From positions 1-64,000 of the forward strand of contig WPDH01000050.1 in assembly GCA_019137255.1 (NCBI GenBank): 64,000 nucleotides of DNA. Reading direction: 5' to 3'. Every line of letters starts with the position of its first letter. The first letter of the stretch is position 1. This stretch comes from Corinectria fuckeliana (taxonomy: Eukaryota > Ascomycota > Sordariomycetes > Hypocreales > Nectriaceae). The notes beneath the pieces were generated by a model. The model made no database searches, was not told the origin of the DNA, and was given only the letters and a program-made list of their open reading frames with translations. A program made the translations under genes and the position numbers. Positions 1 through 11,015 of the stretch are shown in pieces.

Positions 1-37
1 TTTTAAAAAACATGAGTTGCCCCCCCCATAAAATACA

Positions 38-59
38 CCCCCCCCCCCCCCCCCCCCCC
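38..59. repeat. Poly-C tract
   Basis: A run of 22 C follows a shorter run of 8 C at 20-27. It is simple low-complexity sequence. Its length may be unreliable because homopolymers this long are hard to sequence and assemble. Confidence 0.9.
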
Positions 60-1219
60 TCTCACCGCAGCATCACCCAAGCAGCCCGGGCGAGTAATAC
101 CTTTATAGCATACTCAATCTTTTGAAAAACCTCTATATCTCCGACTTCCAACATGAAATGTACTATATTTCCTCTCCTCTCCTATTGCCAGGATTTAGGA
201 GGGACTAAACGTTGACGAAGCCGAGCTTCTTCATAGTAGCTCCTGTATTTCTTACTAGCGTGCTCTACTTTTCCCTGCCATCAGACTCTCCTACACATAT
301 CTACATAAATGGTTATCTTGGTTTAAGACAGATGTTGCTAGTAGTGTAGTTCCCTCTACTCCATAATGACAGCTAGTATTTGGGCGCTGTCAGTAGTGTT
401 GTAATGGGCTACAACGGCGACGGTGCGGCGAGCTTTCGGCACCTTATGGCCAGTTTTGTAGCGCAGTTTGACAATAAGTTTAGTCGAGTTTGTTGATATT
501 CCTGAATCCTATTGCGGCCCAGCTGAATACAAGCTTGTCACCAGTGGCAAGATGGTCATCATTCACGTATTCCATATCGCCGTGCTAGATTAGCTGCCTT
601 ATACCATTTAGGATACTGGAGCTCTAGCCGGCGAGGTCGTCGACTTCTTGGCTATCCCAGACGCCAATGATTGCTCTCTATGTTGCAATAACTGCCACTG
701 CCGCGTATAGCAGAGAGATCACACGTAGTCGACTAGTCGCCTTGTCCTGACTAATGCCTTCATCACTCGCTGGATGAATCAGATTGGGCACCACCCGCAG
801 CATGAGAGCTCATCACGTGTCTTCAGAGGATGTTTCTATGCCACGTTGTCAGTTTCATCAATCATGGCCTGAACTAGAGCTTGAGCTAGATGAGTGAAGT
901 GTTTGACGCCAACCTCTGTCCGTCCTTAAAGGTTTCGCTCGCCGTCGGAGAGGCTCCCCACTAAGCCCATCGAATCAAGGAGTTGAGGCGATGCAATTTG
1001 AAAGGTGTTCCTTTTGTCCCCGATGGTCGTCTTGGAGGTGCTATTCTCGAGTATGGCTTGTATCCCTAGACCGCTGAATACAGGGCTGGCAACTAAGCAT
1101 TACTGTAACTTCCCGTGGGCTTTACTGGCTCATCAACTATCCGACGTAGTACAGATTGGCTGAGAATCTATGCTTCTATTTCTATCGAGTTTACTTCGCG
1201 TCATACGCAAGCCTTGAAA
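60..1219. other. Non-coding stretch, no gene recognised
   Basis: About 1.2 kb with frequent stops in all frames and no recognisable domain. Scattered short protein-like stretches suggest it may hold very old, decayed repeat material, but I cannot assign a family. Confidence 0.5.
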
Positions 1220-2414
1220 CTATCCCGCCTTGAAACCTGCCTTCATTATCATCTCAAAAAGTTTCACGTCCTTCCTCGCGTCCTGAGCACTGCTCTTTGG
1301 AGTCTTTCCATTTACCACGCAGTCGTAAAACTCTAGCATCTCTAACGTGTACGGGTCTTCATACGTTTTGCGTATCTTCCTCTCTTGGAAGCCCCCAACC
1401 CCGAGCGTTTCTCGTACCGTGACCGTAATAGGGAGGCCCTTGACATACGGACTGTCGAACTGAATACGAACAATCTTGGTGGGTGAGTAGACTTCGATGT
1501 GCGCATCGAATTCCGGAACGCCGCTGAGGCCAGACTCGTAGCTGACAGGGAAGCCGGGATACTGAAAGAGCACGCTGAAAATGCCGGGGAGGTCAAGAAC
1601 TGCGCCGGCAACTGACTGGGGCATGCCGATGATCTCTCGCATTGCTGAGAGGTCGTGGGTTCCAAGCCTATCTTTGTCAACTCAGGCTCACATACTTGAA
1701 AATAATAGGTATTGCGTACGCTCCAAGAACCCTAAGCATTCTCTTTGTCTGGGGGGTAGCCACAACTCCAAATTCCTTACTCAATGCTTGATTAAAGATG
1801 TCTTCCTCTCTGGCAAGCCTGTCCTGGGAATCGGCCTCGGAGAAATCGTCGAACTTCTGGGGAAACGTTCCAGACTGATTAACAAAGACGGAGTTTGGTC
1901 CAATAATGTCCCGCACTCTTGCGTAGGTGATTTTCTCCATGCCCCCTACTTCCTGGACAGCGTCTAGGAAAGCAGTTGCGTAGCGTCGCATAGTTCCCAC
2001 AAACACCTGTCCCCTGGAGGTCTTCTCCGCTTCAATGAGGCGATCGATATCGCGAAAGCATACCGAGGCAGGTTTCTCAATCAAACAGTATTTGTCGTTC
2101 TTGAGTGCCAGGATTCCATGCTCAACGTGGAATGCATCCGCGTTGGCAATGAGAACCACGTCGACATCGGGAGATGAACAGAGCTCCTCTGCATTGGAAG
2201 TAGTTTTTGGTGTCCTTCCGAGAACCTTCTGAGCACAGTGACGTAGCGACAGCTCAGATATATCGCAGAGGTACGTAGTCCGGAATCGACGGGCGAGAAA
2301 GTTGATGTTGGGTATGTGAGCGACTTGGGAGATCTCGCCGCAGCCAATTATACCAACCCGGAGAATGCGATCCACGCTATTTTCTTGTACTGGTTGCTTC
2401 TGTGTGGCTACCAT
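1220..2414 (-). CDS. Gfo/Idh/MocA family NAD(P)-dependent oxidoreductase
   Basis: Encodes about 380 aa in two exons, 2414-1720 and 1667-1220, separated by a 52 bp intron (GTACGC...GATAG, TTGAC-like branch site). Splicing there restores the family motif LGTHDLSAMRE across the junction. The N-terminal Rossmann fold shows GIIGCGEIS near residues 21-29 for NAD(P) binding, and the EKP motif is at about 113-115, its Lys being the usual catalytic or cofactor-contacting residue. Family members oxidise or reduce sugars, inositols or related polyols, and the substrate cannot be read from sequence. Length is normal for the family. It is transcribed divergently from another Gfo/Idh/MocA gene across a 434 bp gap, so a shared promoter region and a common sugar pathway are plausible inferences. 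Confidence 0.9.
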
Positions 2415-2848
2415 GATGTTGTTAAGGAGCTCGATTCGGGTTCTAGGTCATGATTTTCTAGGGAAAAGCCTTCCAACCAGATCACGAATCCTGGTGTTTA
2501 TGAATGAAATGATGCATCGAGTGAGAGGGACGGATGGATGGAGGAGGGCAGATTATGGAGCCGTGGGGGCGTGGGACAATGCTGCCGCGGAGTCGCGGAA
2601 CCGGGGAATCGCGGCAGTCTGGGGCCAGCTTCCTAGAGCCGGGGAGTAGCGGAAGAGTAGAACCGGTACAATGTGCTTCTAGGGTGCTGAGCGGCGGATA
2701 ATGGCATGGGAAGATTCATTGGACTTCAGGCTTAGAGTGGACACGCCAGGCTGTCGCTTGCTTTCCAGGGTCCTTTGATTGATTTATTCTCTTTCCTCAC
2801 CAACACACACAGCTTCCTCGAATCACATGCACCCTCGTACTAGCAAGA
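2415..2848. promoter_or_regulatory. Shared divergent promoter region
   Basis: This 434 bp gap separates the start codons of two divergent oxidoreductase genes and must hold both promoters. It contains a G-rich stretch and pyrimidine-rich sequence just before the right-hand start. No specific factor site was identified. Confidence 0.5.
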
Positions 2849-3904
2849 ATGGCTTCTGAAATTCCGACTCTACGTTGGGGAATCATCGCTACAGGCCTGA
2901 TTTCGTCGTGGTTCGTGACGGATTTATCACTCGACCGACCCAACAAGAGAGCAAACCACATCATTCAGGCCATAGGCTCGTCCTCTTCCGAAAAGGGTCG
3001 CGCATTCGTTGAGAAACACCTTGCCGGAAAATGCCCCACAGTCCATGGATCCTACGAGCAAGTCTACCAGGATCCCGACGTCGACATCGTGTACATCGGC
3101 ACGCCTAATTCCCTGCACAAAAAGAACTGCCTCGACGCCATTAGAGCAGGGAAGCATGTTCTCTGCGAGAAAGCGTTTGCCCTCAACGAGGCCGAGGCCA
3201 CGGAGGTTTTAGACGAAGCGCAGAAGAAGGGAGTGTTTGTTATGGAGGCCATGTGGACGCGGTTCTTTCCTTTGGTTCAGAAACTGAAACAGCTTCTTCA
3301 TGGCGAGAATGCTATCGGAGATGTGCATCGTGTCTTCTGCGACTTTGCCATGCCGACGGATATTGCTTCACTGCCATCGACGTCGCGACTCAAGAATCCA
3401 GCTTTGGGCGCAGGAAGCCTCCTCGACATTGGCATCTACAGCTTGACGTGGGCAATCTTGGCCCTGGAATCCGGAACCGAAAACGAGCAACCAAGCGTCA
3501 TTGCATCGCAGAATCTCTCCGATGGGATTGACATTGCCACATCCGCTATCCTAACGTACCCGAGCGGGAAGCAAGGCATCGTCACATCTTCGACTACGAC
3601 AAGGACGTCGCCGGCCTTTTGCAGGATTGAGGGCAGCAAGGGGACTATTGTCGTGGACGGATTTGTTGCGTCTATGCCGTCGTTCTTCACCGTTACGTTG
3701 CAGGACCAAGAGCCCAAGAGATATGACTTTGAGAAGACTGGAAAGGGATTCTACTGGGAAGCAGATGCCGTCGCGCTGGATATTTCAGCTGGAAGAGTGC
3801 AGAGCGATGTGATGCCGTGGGGAGAGACGTTGCGAGTCATGCGGTTGATGGACGAGATCCGGCATCAGGGTGGAGCAAGATTTCCACAAGACGGGCGGAA
3901 ATAA
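2849..3904 (+). CDS. Dihydrodiol/D-xylose dehydrogenase-like Gfo/Idh/MocA oxidoreductase
   Basis: Single exon, 351 aa. The N-terminal Rossmann motif WGIIATGLIS lies at about residues 10-19. The EKP-type motif reads CEKAF at about 106-110, and the C-terminal domain has the DIGIY motif at about 193-197 that is typical of dimeric dihydrodiol dehydrogenases and NADP-dependent D-xylose dehydrogenases. Those enzymes oxidise an aldose at C1 or a trans-dihydrodiol. The substrate here is an inference from family only. No signal peptide is seen, so it should be cytosolic. The ATG is the first in frame and follows a pyrimidine-rich leader. It pairs head to head with the other oxidoreductase on the left. 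Confidence 0.92.
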   Translation: MASEIPTLRWGIIATGLISSWFVTDLSLDRPNKRANHIIQAIGSSSSEKGRAFVEKHLAGKCPTVHGSYEQVYQDPDVDIVYIGTPNSLHKKNCLDAIRAGKHVLCEKAFALNEAEATEVLDEAQKKGVFVMEAMWTRFFPLVQKLKQLLHGENAIGDVHRVFCDFAMPTDIASLPSTSRLKNPALGAGSLLDIGIYSLTWAILALESGTENEQPSVIASQNLSDGIDIATSAILTYPSGKQGIVTSSTTTRTSPAFCRIEGSKGTIVVDGFVASMPSFFTVTLQDQEPKRYDFEKTGKGFYWEADAVALDISAGRVQSDVMPWGETLRVMRLMDEIRHQGGARFPQDGRK

Positions 3905-4232
3905 TACTGATGTGAATTAGAATAAGAATAAGAGAGGCTATGTGCTTTGATCTTTGAAAACGCATTGTGCTGTGTCGCATCCGGAAGAATTAATGAAGAA
4001 GTCACCTTAACGACAGCTTCGCGATGAGTCTACAGTGTTATAGGGACTGTCTAAATTAGCCAAACCTGGTCTAGCCCGAACGTCTACACAACGTCATGAA
4101 TCTCAATGGGACTTGACTAGCAAGAATGGCTGAAACTAGGGAGTGTGCTGGGCTGGATGATGATGTCAAGCTTATTCATACCCAAAAGCTAGACTCAGAG
4201 TGAGGGAGAATATCGGGGGATCCGCTTCGGAC
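3905..4232. other. Intergenic, promoter side of regulator gene
   Basis: About 330 bp between the oxidoreductase stop and the ATG of the Zn2Cys6 regulator. No other gene or repeat is seen. Confidence 0.5.
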
Positions 4233-6486
4233 ATGGACAAATCCAATGGTTCCCCAACGAGATTGAATTCCCACACGTCATCTCCACTCAAGCACCTTTC
4301 CGCTGTTCCCCGCGTCCCCGAAGACGGACGACATATCCGGATTCAGACGCCTTTGTTGGTTGCCCGTAGACTACACATGTCGGGGCCAAGTCTGCAAGGC
4401 GACGATGGGCCAGGCCCAAGCCCAAAGAGGCCCAGGATGTCGGCCATGTATCAGCGCAAGAGGGCCGTGGCAGCTTGCCAGCCGTGTCGAGTGCGCAAGA
4501 CCAAGTGCGACAACATCAGGCCCAGCTGCGGATTCTGTACGCGGCACGGAGCCCAATGCACGTACTCGGATGCAGCTAATGACCATTCGTCGTAAGTCTG
4601 GGGATGTAATCTGTAGGATATACTCGGAGAGTGCTGCTTCGCTGACCACTTCCGCATATACCCAGATTTGACCCTGCGAGCTTGGCAATCCTGGAACGTC
4701 TCAACCACGTCGTGTCGCTCCTGGAGGCTCAGCCTGCAGCGACCCAGCAAGAAATAATATCTCCTGGAACACTCACGCAGCTATCACATACCGCTGTCGG
4801 CCACTCTCCTCCTGACCCGATCGGAGATCTGGATGGCGAAGACGACCTACTCGAGGAGACGCCCAGTTTCCCGGCTACTGTTTACAACTGCGAAAGCGTT
4901 CTAAAATGGCCTATATTTCATGGCCTTGTGCCTGATGTAGAGTCATTCGTCACATGGCCCGACGACGGAGAGCTAATCCGACCGGTTCGACACGATTCGG
5001 GCATACTCGGCCGGGGTGTCCATGAAGAAGACTTCATTCCGCTTTCCAAAAACTTCCTATCTCATGTTCATACCAGAAATCCCATACTCGACGTAGCTGA
5101 ATTTTCTCGCTATGTGAGAGATGCAGCTGAAACTGGCATGCGATGGGATGGCCCGTTCTGCCTTGTGGTGAGTCTCACTTAGAGCCAATCCGCGCTTCTC
5201 GTCTAGTCTTTGAAGACTAAAGGGCTTCGCTTATTGCTACATAGCTCGTTTCTTGTGCGCTTGGATGCATATCAACGCCCTTCCAGTCTGTAGATGGACC
5301 GCAAGAGTCGCCTTCGACTTTAGCTCCCACGTTGGACAGCATGAGAACAAGCTCGGCGTACTATCTAGCAGCAAAGAAGCGCCTTGGCCTCATGGAGCCT
5401 TCGCTGCTATACGTCCAGTGTCTTTTTCTCTGCGGCGTCTTGGAAATGTTCCACATGAACGCTCTTCAAGCCTGGCACTATTTCAACCAGGCTTGCGTGC
5501 AGTTTCGAAACCTGCTGTGGAGGCGGGGGCATTCTCAACCCAGAGACGAGAGGCACATCTCCAGCGAGAAGAGACGTCTAGAGCAAAGGCTTTACTGGTC
5601 GTGCATGAAGTCGGAATGGTGAGTGAAAGCATCGTCCATCCCCAGATCCCGGGAATCATGTGACTGACGTGCGAGCAGCGAGTTGAGGTGCGAGATTTCC
5701 CTCCCAGCAAGTGGGATCAGTCGTTTTGGGTTCCCAAATCTGTTTCCATCGCCTCCCAACATGCTATCGTCAACCACTGTCACCTCCAACGACGACAGCA
5801 TTTCTAGTGTAGCCAGCGAAATGGAGCTGGAAGAAGAAAGGAGCTGGTTCTATTATCTCGCCGACATATCATGTCGAAGAATGATGAATCAAGCCTTCAC
5901 GGCCCTGGGCAGTAACGGAGAGGCTGGCTGGCTCCACGATTTCCACGAGAACCTCAAACGCTACAGCGCTCTTAGAGAGCAGATTGATATATGGTGTGCA
6001 TCGTCGACTCTAGTGCTTTCTAGCGACTAACTACGTGACAGGTACTCTCACGTCCCGTCTCAAATCAACCCTGCTCAAAACGAGGGTTTCAACAACGAAC
6101 TGGCGCATTACGTTCGTGCCCGCGCCCTCATATATCAAGAGTGGATTCACCGGCCATTCCTCTACTACGTGCTACACCAGCCAATCGACGACCCCTGCGT
6201 TTCTCAAGCTATGCCGTTGGCAGAGAAATGTCTCGATATCTGTGTTCAATACCAGCTTATGGTCCACCCATACCACCGCCACCACGGCACTTGGTTCATC
6301 GCTCGCAACTCACTAACGCGGGTCGCTGTTATTCTTGCAGCGGCTAAGAGCAGGAGAGTAAAAATGTCCGACGGTTGGAGGGAGGCGGTCGAATCTGCGT
6401 TGCTCGTCGTACAACACTGGGAGAATGAGGCGCCGGATCTTGAGCGGCCTCGTGAAATATTGCAGGGTTGTATGGAGAGCCTTTGA
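4233..6486 (+). CDS. Zn2Cys6 fungal transcription factor
   Basis: Five exons: 4233-4591, 4666-5167, 5245-5618, 5679-5993 and 6042-6486, joined by introns of 74, 77, 60 and 48 bp. All have GT/AG borders and keep one frame, giving about 664 aa. The binuclear zinc cluster has Cys82, 85, 92, 99, 102 and 109 (C-x2-C-x6-C-x6-C-x2-C-x6-C) after a basic stretch. A short linker with a possible dimerising helix (LAILERLNHVVSLLEAQ) follows. The rest is a helical fungal-specific regulatory domain containing the usual Ala/Leu-rich segment around YYLAAKKRLGL. The ATG is the first in frame, about 90 residues before the last cysteine of the cluster. It is a nuclear DNA-binding regulator with unknown targets. 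It sits between the oxidoreductase pair and a sugar transporter, which could be its targets, but that is only positional. Confidence 0.9.
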
Positions 6487-6669
6487 GGGTTGTGTTGGTC
6501 TTGGCAACTGCACGTGAATACCTCTAATAACTAGAAGAGACTGCTGTAGCATTGCTTATATCATCACAAACTCTTTGGCTTAGTGGGAAATCTACTTGTG
6601 TTGCATTGGACTTGCTAGCACCCTTCCCCCCCTCTTATCGTACGATTTCCGTTGGCAATGGTAAGCACC

Positions 6670-8448
6670 TCAAGCATGCTCGATCTGCGTCGAAGTTGTC
6701 TCAACCTTTCTCCTCTTCTCACCCAATTCATCATCGCCGTTCTCTTCTCGGCTCATTTCCACTTTGTCGTCAACGCGCGTCTTCTTCCCCTCGAATACCT
6801 CAGCAATTTCCTCCAAAGTATGGCCCTTTGTCTCGGGGAATAAAACCCATATCAGGACCATCAGCCCCGCCAGCAAGCAACAGAAGACGATATAATACTT
6901 CCATCCGATGCTTTTCATGGCAATCGGGTTGACTTGATTGCCAACGATGAGTCCCGTAAAGGCCGAGATATAGGTGACAGTCAATCCGCGGCTGCGAAGC
7001 GTGTAGGGGAAGATCTCGACTGGGTATGCCTGAAAGAGTGGCGTCCAGGCAATGTCGTAAAAGAAGTAGTAGATGAAGATGAAGCCCACGACTGCTTTAC
7101 CCACTGCACCGCTTCCATCCCTTACAAAGGTGGCCGTGAGAGCAGTCCAAATTATATAGCTAGCCAGCATACCGCCCGTTGAGGCTAAGAAGAGGGTGCG
7201 TCGTCCAAGGCGGTCGACCATGAGTGCTCCGAGAAAGGTGGCAGCAAGCCAGTTGAAGACTTGAAGCAGGCCGTTGATGAGAGCCTGGTCCTTGACTTCT
7301 GTGATGCCAATAGTGTTGAGCACCAATGTGAGGTAGTACGATACCACTCCCACTCCCGCCCATTGGGAGAACCAGCCGACAATAACAGCAATCAAAGTTC
7401 GTCTTCTGTTGGCCGGCGTGCGGACGAGTTCAGCCCAAGAGGTGGTGGAGAGGACCTGGGATTCCATAGCCAACGTCTCTTGGATCTCGTTCATCTCGAA
7501 GTCAACCAGTCGGGACTGTGGGTCGCCGCCTGCATGCTTGTCTGCGAATATTTTGCGTGCATCATCCAACCGGCCTCGGGACACGAGGTATCGGGGCGAC
7601 TCGGGGACGAAAAGAACACCCAGAAGTTGGAGGGCAGGAATGGCGCCTTGAAGAAGGGAAGGGATTCTCCAACTCCACGTGCTGGTGATCTTGAAGGTAC
7701 CGTAGGTACACCAAGCAGCAAAGATGGAACCAATGTACTGAAGCATGTTAGAAGAAGTACGTCCAAGGGGAGATATATACCAGGAGCGCGTACAAAGAAT
7801 GTGTTGTATAGAGCCGTAATCTTTCCTCTGTGCGGTGGGTACGCGAGCTCGGCAATAATGATGGGACTTGGCTGGGCGATAAAGCTCGTGCTGAAGCCCA
7901 AAAGCGCCCGGGCTGTCACGAATGTCGCAAAGTTCTGGGCCATTGCCTGCATGATAGAGAAGGCAACGCAACAGACCAAACCGAGGACGAGGGGCATTTT
8001 GCGGCCGTACCGATCGGATACGAAAGACACCAACGGCAGGGAGACGACTTTTCCGAGGGGATAGACGGCATTCATCAGGCCGAGAACAGCCCCCTCTGGA
8101 TGGTCGAAAAACGTGCGCCACTGGGGCAGGGTTTGAAGGCCGTTCATCATGGATCCTGCGGGGAGCATCACTATCAGTCAAAGCTGCCGTGTGTAGTTGG
8201 GACGTTGAACTCCGAAAGGACTTACCATCGTATCCAACAGATGCCGAAGAGACGAGGGGGACGAGAAGGAGCAAGTTCAGTTTGACAAGATGCCACGTAC
8301 GATACCACGGCGCTGGGCTCTGTGGCAGGACCTATGGGGGACAGGTCAGGCCTATTGACCGCGAGCGGGGATCGGTGATGACGCTTACTGCGCTGAGCTT
8401 GGAGCCTGTAGCCCGTTCCGCTTTGGTTTTCGCACCTGAAGCAGCCAT
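6670..8448 (-). CDS. MFS sugar (hexose/lactose-type) transporter
   Basis: Four exons: 8448-8389, 8331-8226, 8155-7794 and 7737-6670, with introns of 57, 70 and 56 bp, giving about 531 aa, a typical length for a 12-helix sugar porter. Family signatures include the entry GYDGSMMNGLQ built across the second intron, the loop motif SDRYGRKMP, the central PESPRYLVSRGR, the second-half VDRLGRR and the C-terminal PETKG. It belongs to the fungal sugar porter family, which imports hexoses, disaccharides or related compounds across the plasma membrane by proton symport. The exact substrate is unknown. The short first exon (20 codons) is supported by the restored N-terminal motif PWYRT-HLVKLNLLLL. It lies tail to tail with the Zn2Cys6 regulator on its left. 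Confidence 0.92.
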
Positions 8449-9165
8449 CTCGCAGGACAGCTTCTTGAAAGAGATACGAAGATGGACGGAGTGCTGTGTG
8501 CGGACTTGCTCTGAGAATGAGAGAAGCAGAAGTGCGGGTGTAGATGCTCAGGCTTGTATCGGCTGCCGATGGCAAGGAAGGGTCAAACGGCGAGCTCCTA
8601 TATAGTCTTGACGATGCTGTACCCTGAATCGCCGGGGATAGTGTGGATGCGAGGCCATATGACTCGCAATTGGCTCCATGGGGTAGCCCCATATGTTGCC
8701 CCGTGGGGAAATGGTTGTACGGTCACTAAGTACCTACTGTCGAGATGCACAGTACGAAGTTAGCATTGTGCATTTCCGGGTAGACGGCAAACAATTTCGG
8801 ATGGCACACTCTTTGAAATCGGCGAATCAGACTACATGGGGAGTGGCGGCAAGTGGAGAGATGCTCAGGGGCCCTCTTCTTTGCTACGCAATCATGAAGC
8901 AATGTAACCTCTAGTTACATTGTCTGGGAAGGTTAAACCCCGCTCAGAGGATCTCGACCTAGGAGGCCCCAGGGACCGAGAACAATAGCTGAGTGGACCG
9001 ACGATTGATACTTACCCTACTATGTTGCTGACATGTGACTTGCAGGAAGACCTGTTTAGTGCTTGCATTATTATCTTCTTCAATATGTATTATAAAGGCT
9101 GACCAACCATCGTTTTATCCTGAAGCAACATCTCTAACCGACGCCAAAAGCCTTGTCGTCCAGAC
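8449..9165. other. Intergenic, promoter of sugar transporter
   Basis: About 720 bp without a supported gene. It must contain the sugar transporter promoter at its left side. A GC-rich imperfect palindrome built on CCCCAT/ATGGGG elements occurs at about 8675-8708. Confidence 0.4.
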
Positions 9166-10516
9166 TCAAAATTTGGTCCGTATACTCCAGCCTTGGCTAG
9201 CCCCCCTCGCAATGATGAACAGCATCGTGGAGGCCAAGTAAGCAGAGCCACAGAACAGGATCAGAGCTTGATAATTGTTCCCGCCGCCCGTTCTCAAGAT
9301 GTTTCCCGAGATGGGAATACCGGCCAACGTAGCCAGACTCACTATCCCATATGCAGTACCGTACTTGCTCGCGTACTCTTCTTTCCGGCACAACTGCGCA
9401 ACGCAGACGGGCGTCAGGCTGTAGGCCGAGCCACTGAACAGCCCGTACAGGACCGCAAAGGATGTCACTGCGGCGATGCTCGAGCTGGAGTTCAGCCACA
9501 GGCCCAGTATCGAGGCAGAACACATTGCCGAGCACACAATCATGACGTTGAAACGGCCCGCCCTGTCTGCTATCGGGCCCGGTAGACACCGTCCGAAGAT
9601 GGATGCTGCATTCGTAATGGCCAGAATGTGCGGGGAGATGTTGCTGAACCCATTGAAGAAGGCATACGTAGTGATGTACGCCGGCGGGACAAGGACAGCC
9701 CAATCGAGGATGAAGATGGCTGACATGGTCAAAGCGAACCGGACGTCTTTGAACCCACGCCAGTCAAACATGACCGTTGCATGCTTGTTTCGCGGCAGCC
9801 GTGTCTTCAGAAACAGCAGGCTCAGCAAGAGACAAAGCGCGCTGACGAGCGCAAAGCATCGCAGCACCCAAGAAAACTGAAGCCGGGTTGAGAGCTTGTT
9901 GAAGGCCAGGGGGTAAATGACGCCGCCAAAGCCACCGGCGGTGGTTGCTAGGCCAGTTGCCAGGCCTTGCTTTTCGTGGAACCAATGACCAAGAGTTGCG
10001 ATGCTAGATGTCCAAAGGATGGATGATGAAAGACCTCCCAGGCCACCAAACGCAAGCAAGAACTGGTAGTAGGCTATGAAAGGGTCAGCTCTTAAACAAT
10101 GGTCTCACCGCATTAGAAAAGTCAGGTCTCACTCTTGCAAAAGCTCGTGCATATCAAAGACGCGACTAAGCCCACTGCGCCAATGGGAAAGAGAAGCTTA
10201 AGCCCGAACTTGTCGAACATTGGGCCTTTTAGAACGTTAGAGGGGATGCGAATACGACGCCACGATGTGCCATACCAACTTGAAGCCCCCCGAAGAAGAA
10301 CAAGAATGCAAACACACTGAAGATCCATCCTATCTCGCTTTCTGAATAGTCGCTCAGCTGGTTGCGAGCGAGGTAGGCTTGGAATATGCCAGTTGAATTG
10401 AGTAGTCCAGAGGCTGGGAAGAGGGCAAGCCAGGCACCGAGGATCACGCTGTAGGCTTTTATGCCTCGCTCAGGATATGCTTCTGAGGTGTTGTAAGCTT
10501 CTTCGAGATTCGACAT
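9166..10516 (-). CDS. MFS monocarboxylate-permease-like transporter
   Basis: Three exons: 10516-10276, 10225-10133 and 10073-9166, with introns of 50 and 59 bp, giving about 413 aa. After a short N-tail, the first helices contain GAWLALFPASGLLNSTGIFQ and FFGGLQVGP(M)FD, the latter created by splicing. This is the hallmark of the fungal MCH/monocarboxylate-transporter-like (MCT) family. The second half shows FGRCLPGPIADR in place of the usual loop motif. Members carry monocarboxylates, riboflavin or other small metabolites, and fungal members are often in metabolite clusters. The substrate is not predictable. The stop is about 1.85 kb from that of the next gene, a regulator on the same strand. 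A larger ORF upstream of this ATG has no ATG, so the start is well fixed. Confidence 0.88.
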
Positions 10517-11015
10517 GGTGCGAGCAGTTTGATGCCAGTACGAGTACTGGTCGATCGCTGCCAAAAGATGCAGAATACAATCATCTATTTAATGGGAGTG
10601 CGTGTCTTGACTGCGGGGTTTTGGTCGCACTTCAGCGCCAAGCAAGCGGGGTGACTCAAATGACAGCTCCGTACTAGGCCAGAGCAGTGATGATCCAATT
10701 TGTTACTATTTCCAGACGAGTTTAACAAATTGAGGGTTTATGGCGCCAGGTAGTCTTTGCCCTGCCTTACTTCGAATACGTAGCTGGGCTCGAGAGTCTA
10801 CAAGATCTAGGAATGTGCCGCGAGCAGCCTTATTTTTCTCACCAAATATATCACGCAGATTAGCTTCCAGCCCGGTTTCTTCTTCCAAAACTGTGTTTGA
10901 TGACGTCGCGTTGCGAGCAATCACACAAAAACGGAACGAAGACTCGTAAAATTGTTGAGTGGAAATTGTTACAAAATGAGGTTGTTTACCAGCCATTCCA
11001 AACATCTTAACCCGT

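Noticed and set aside
10706..11005. Open minus-strand frame starting just beyond the regulator stop
   Set aside because: No recognisable domain and it begins 11 bases past the regulator stop on the same strand. Probably 3' UTR.
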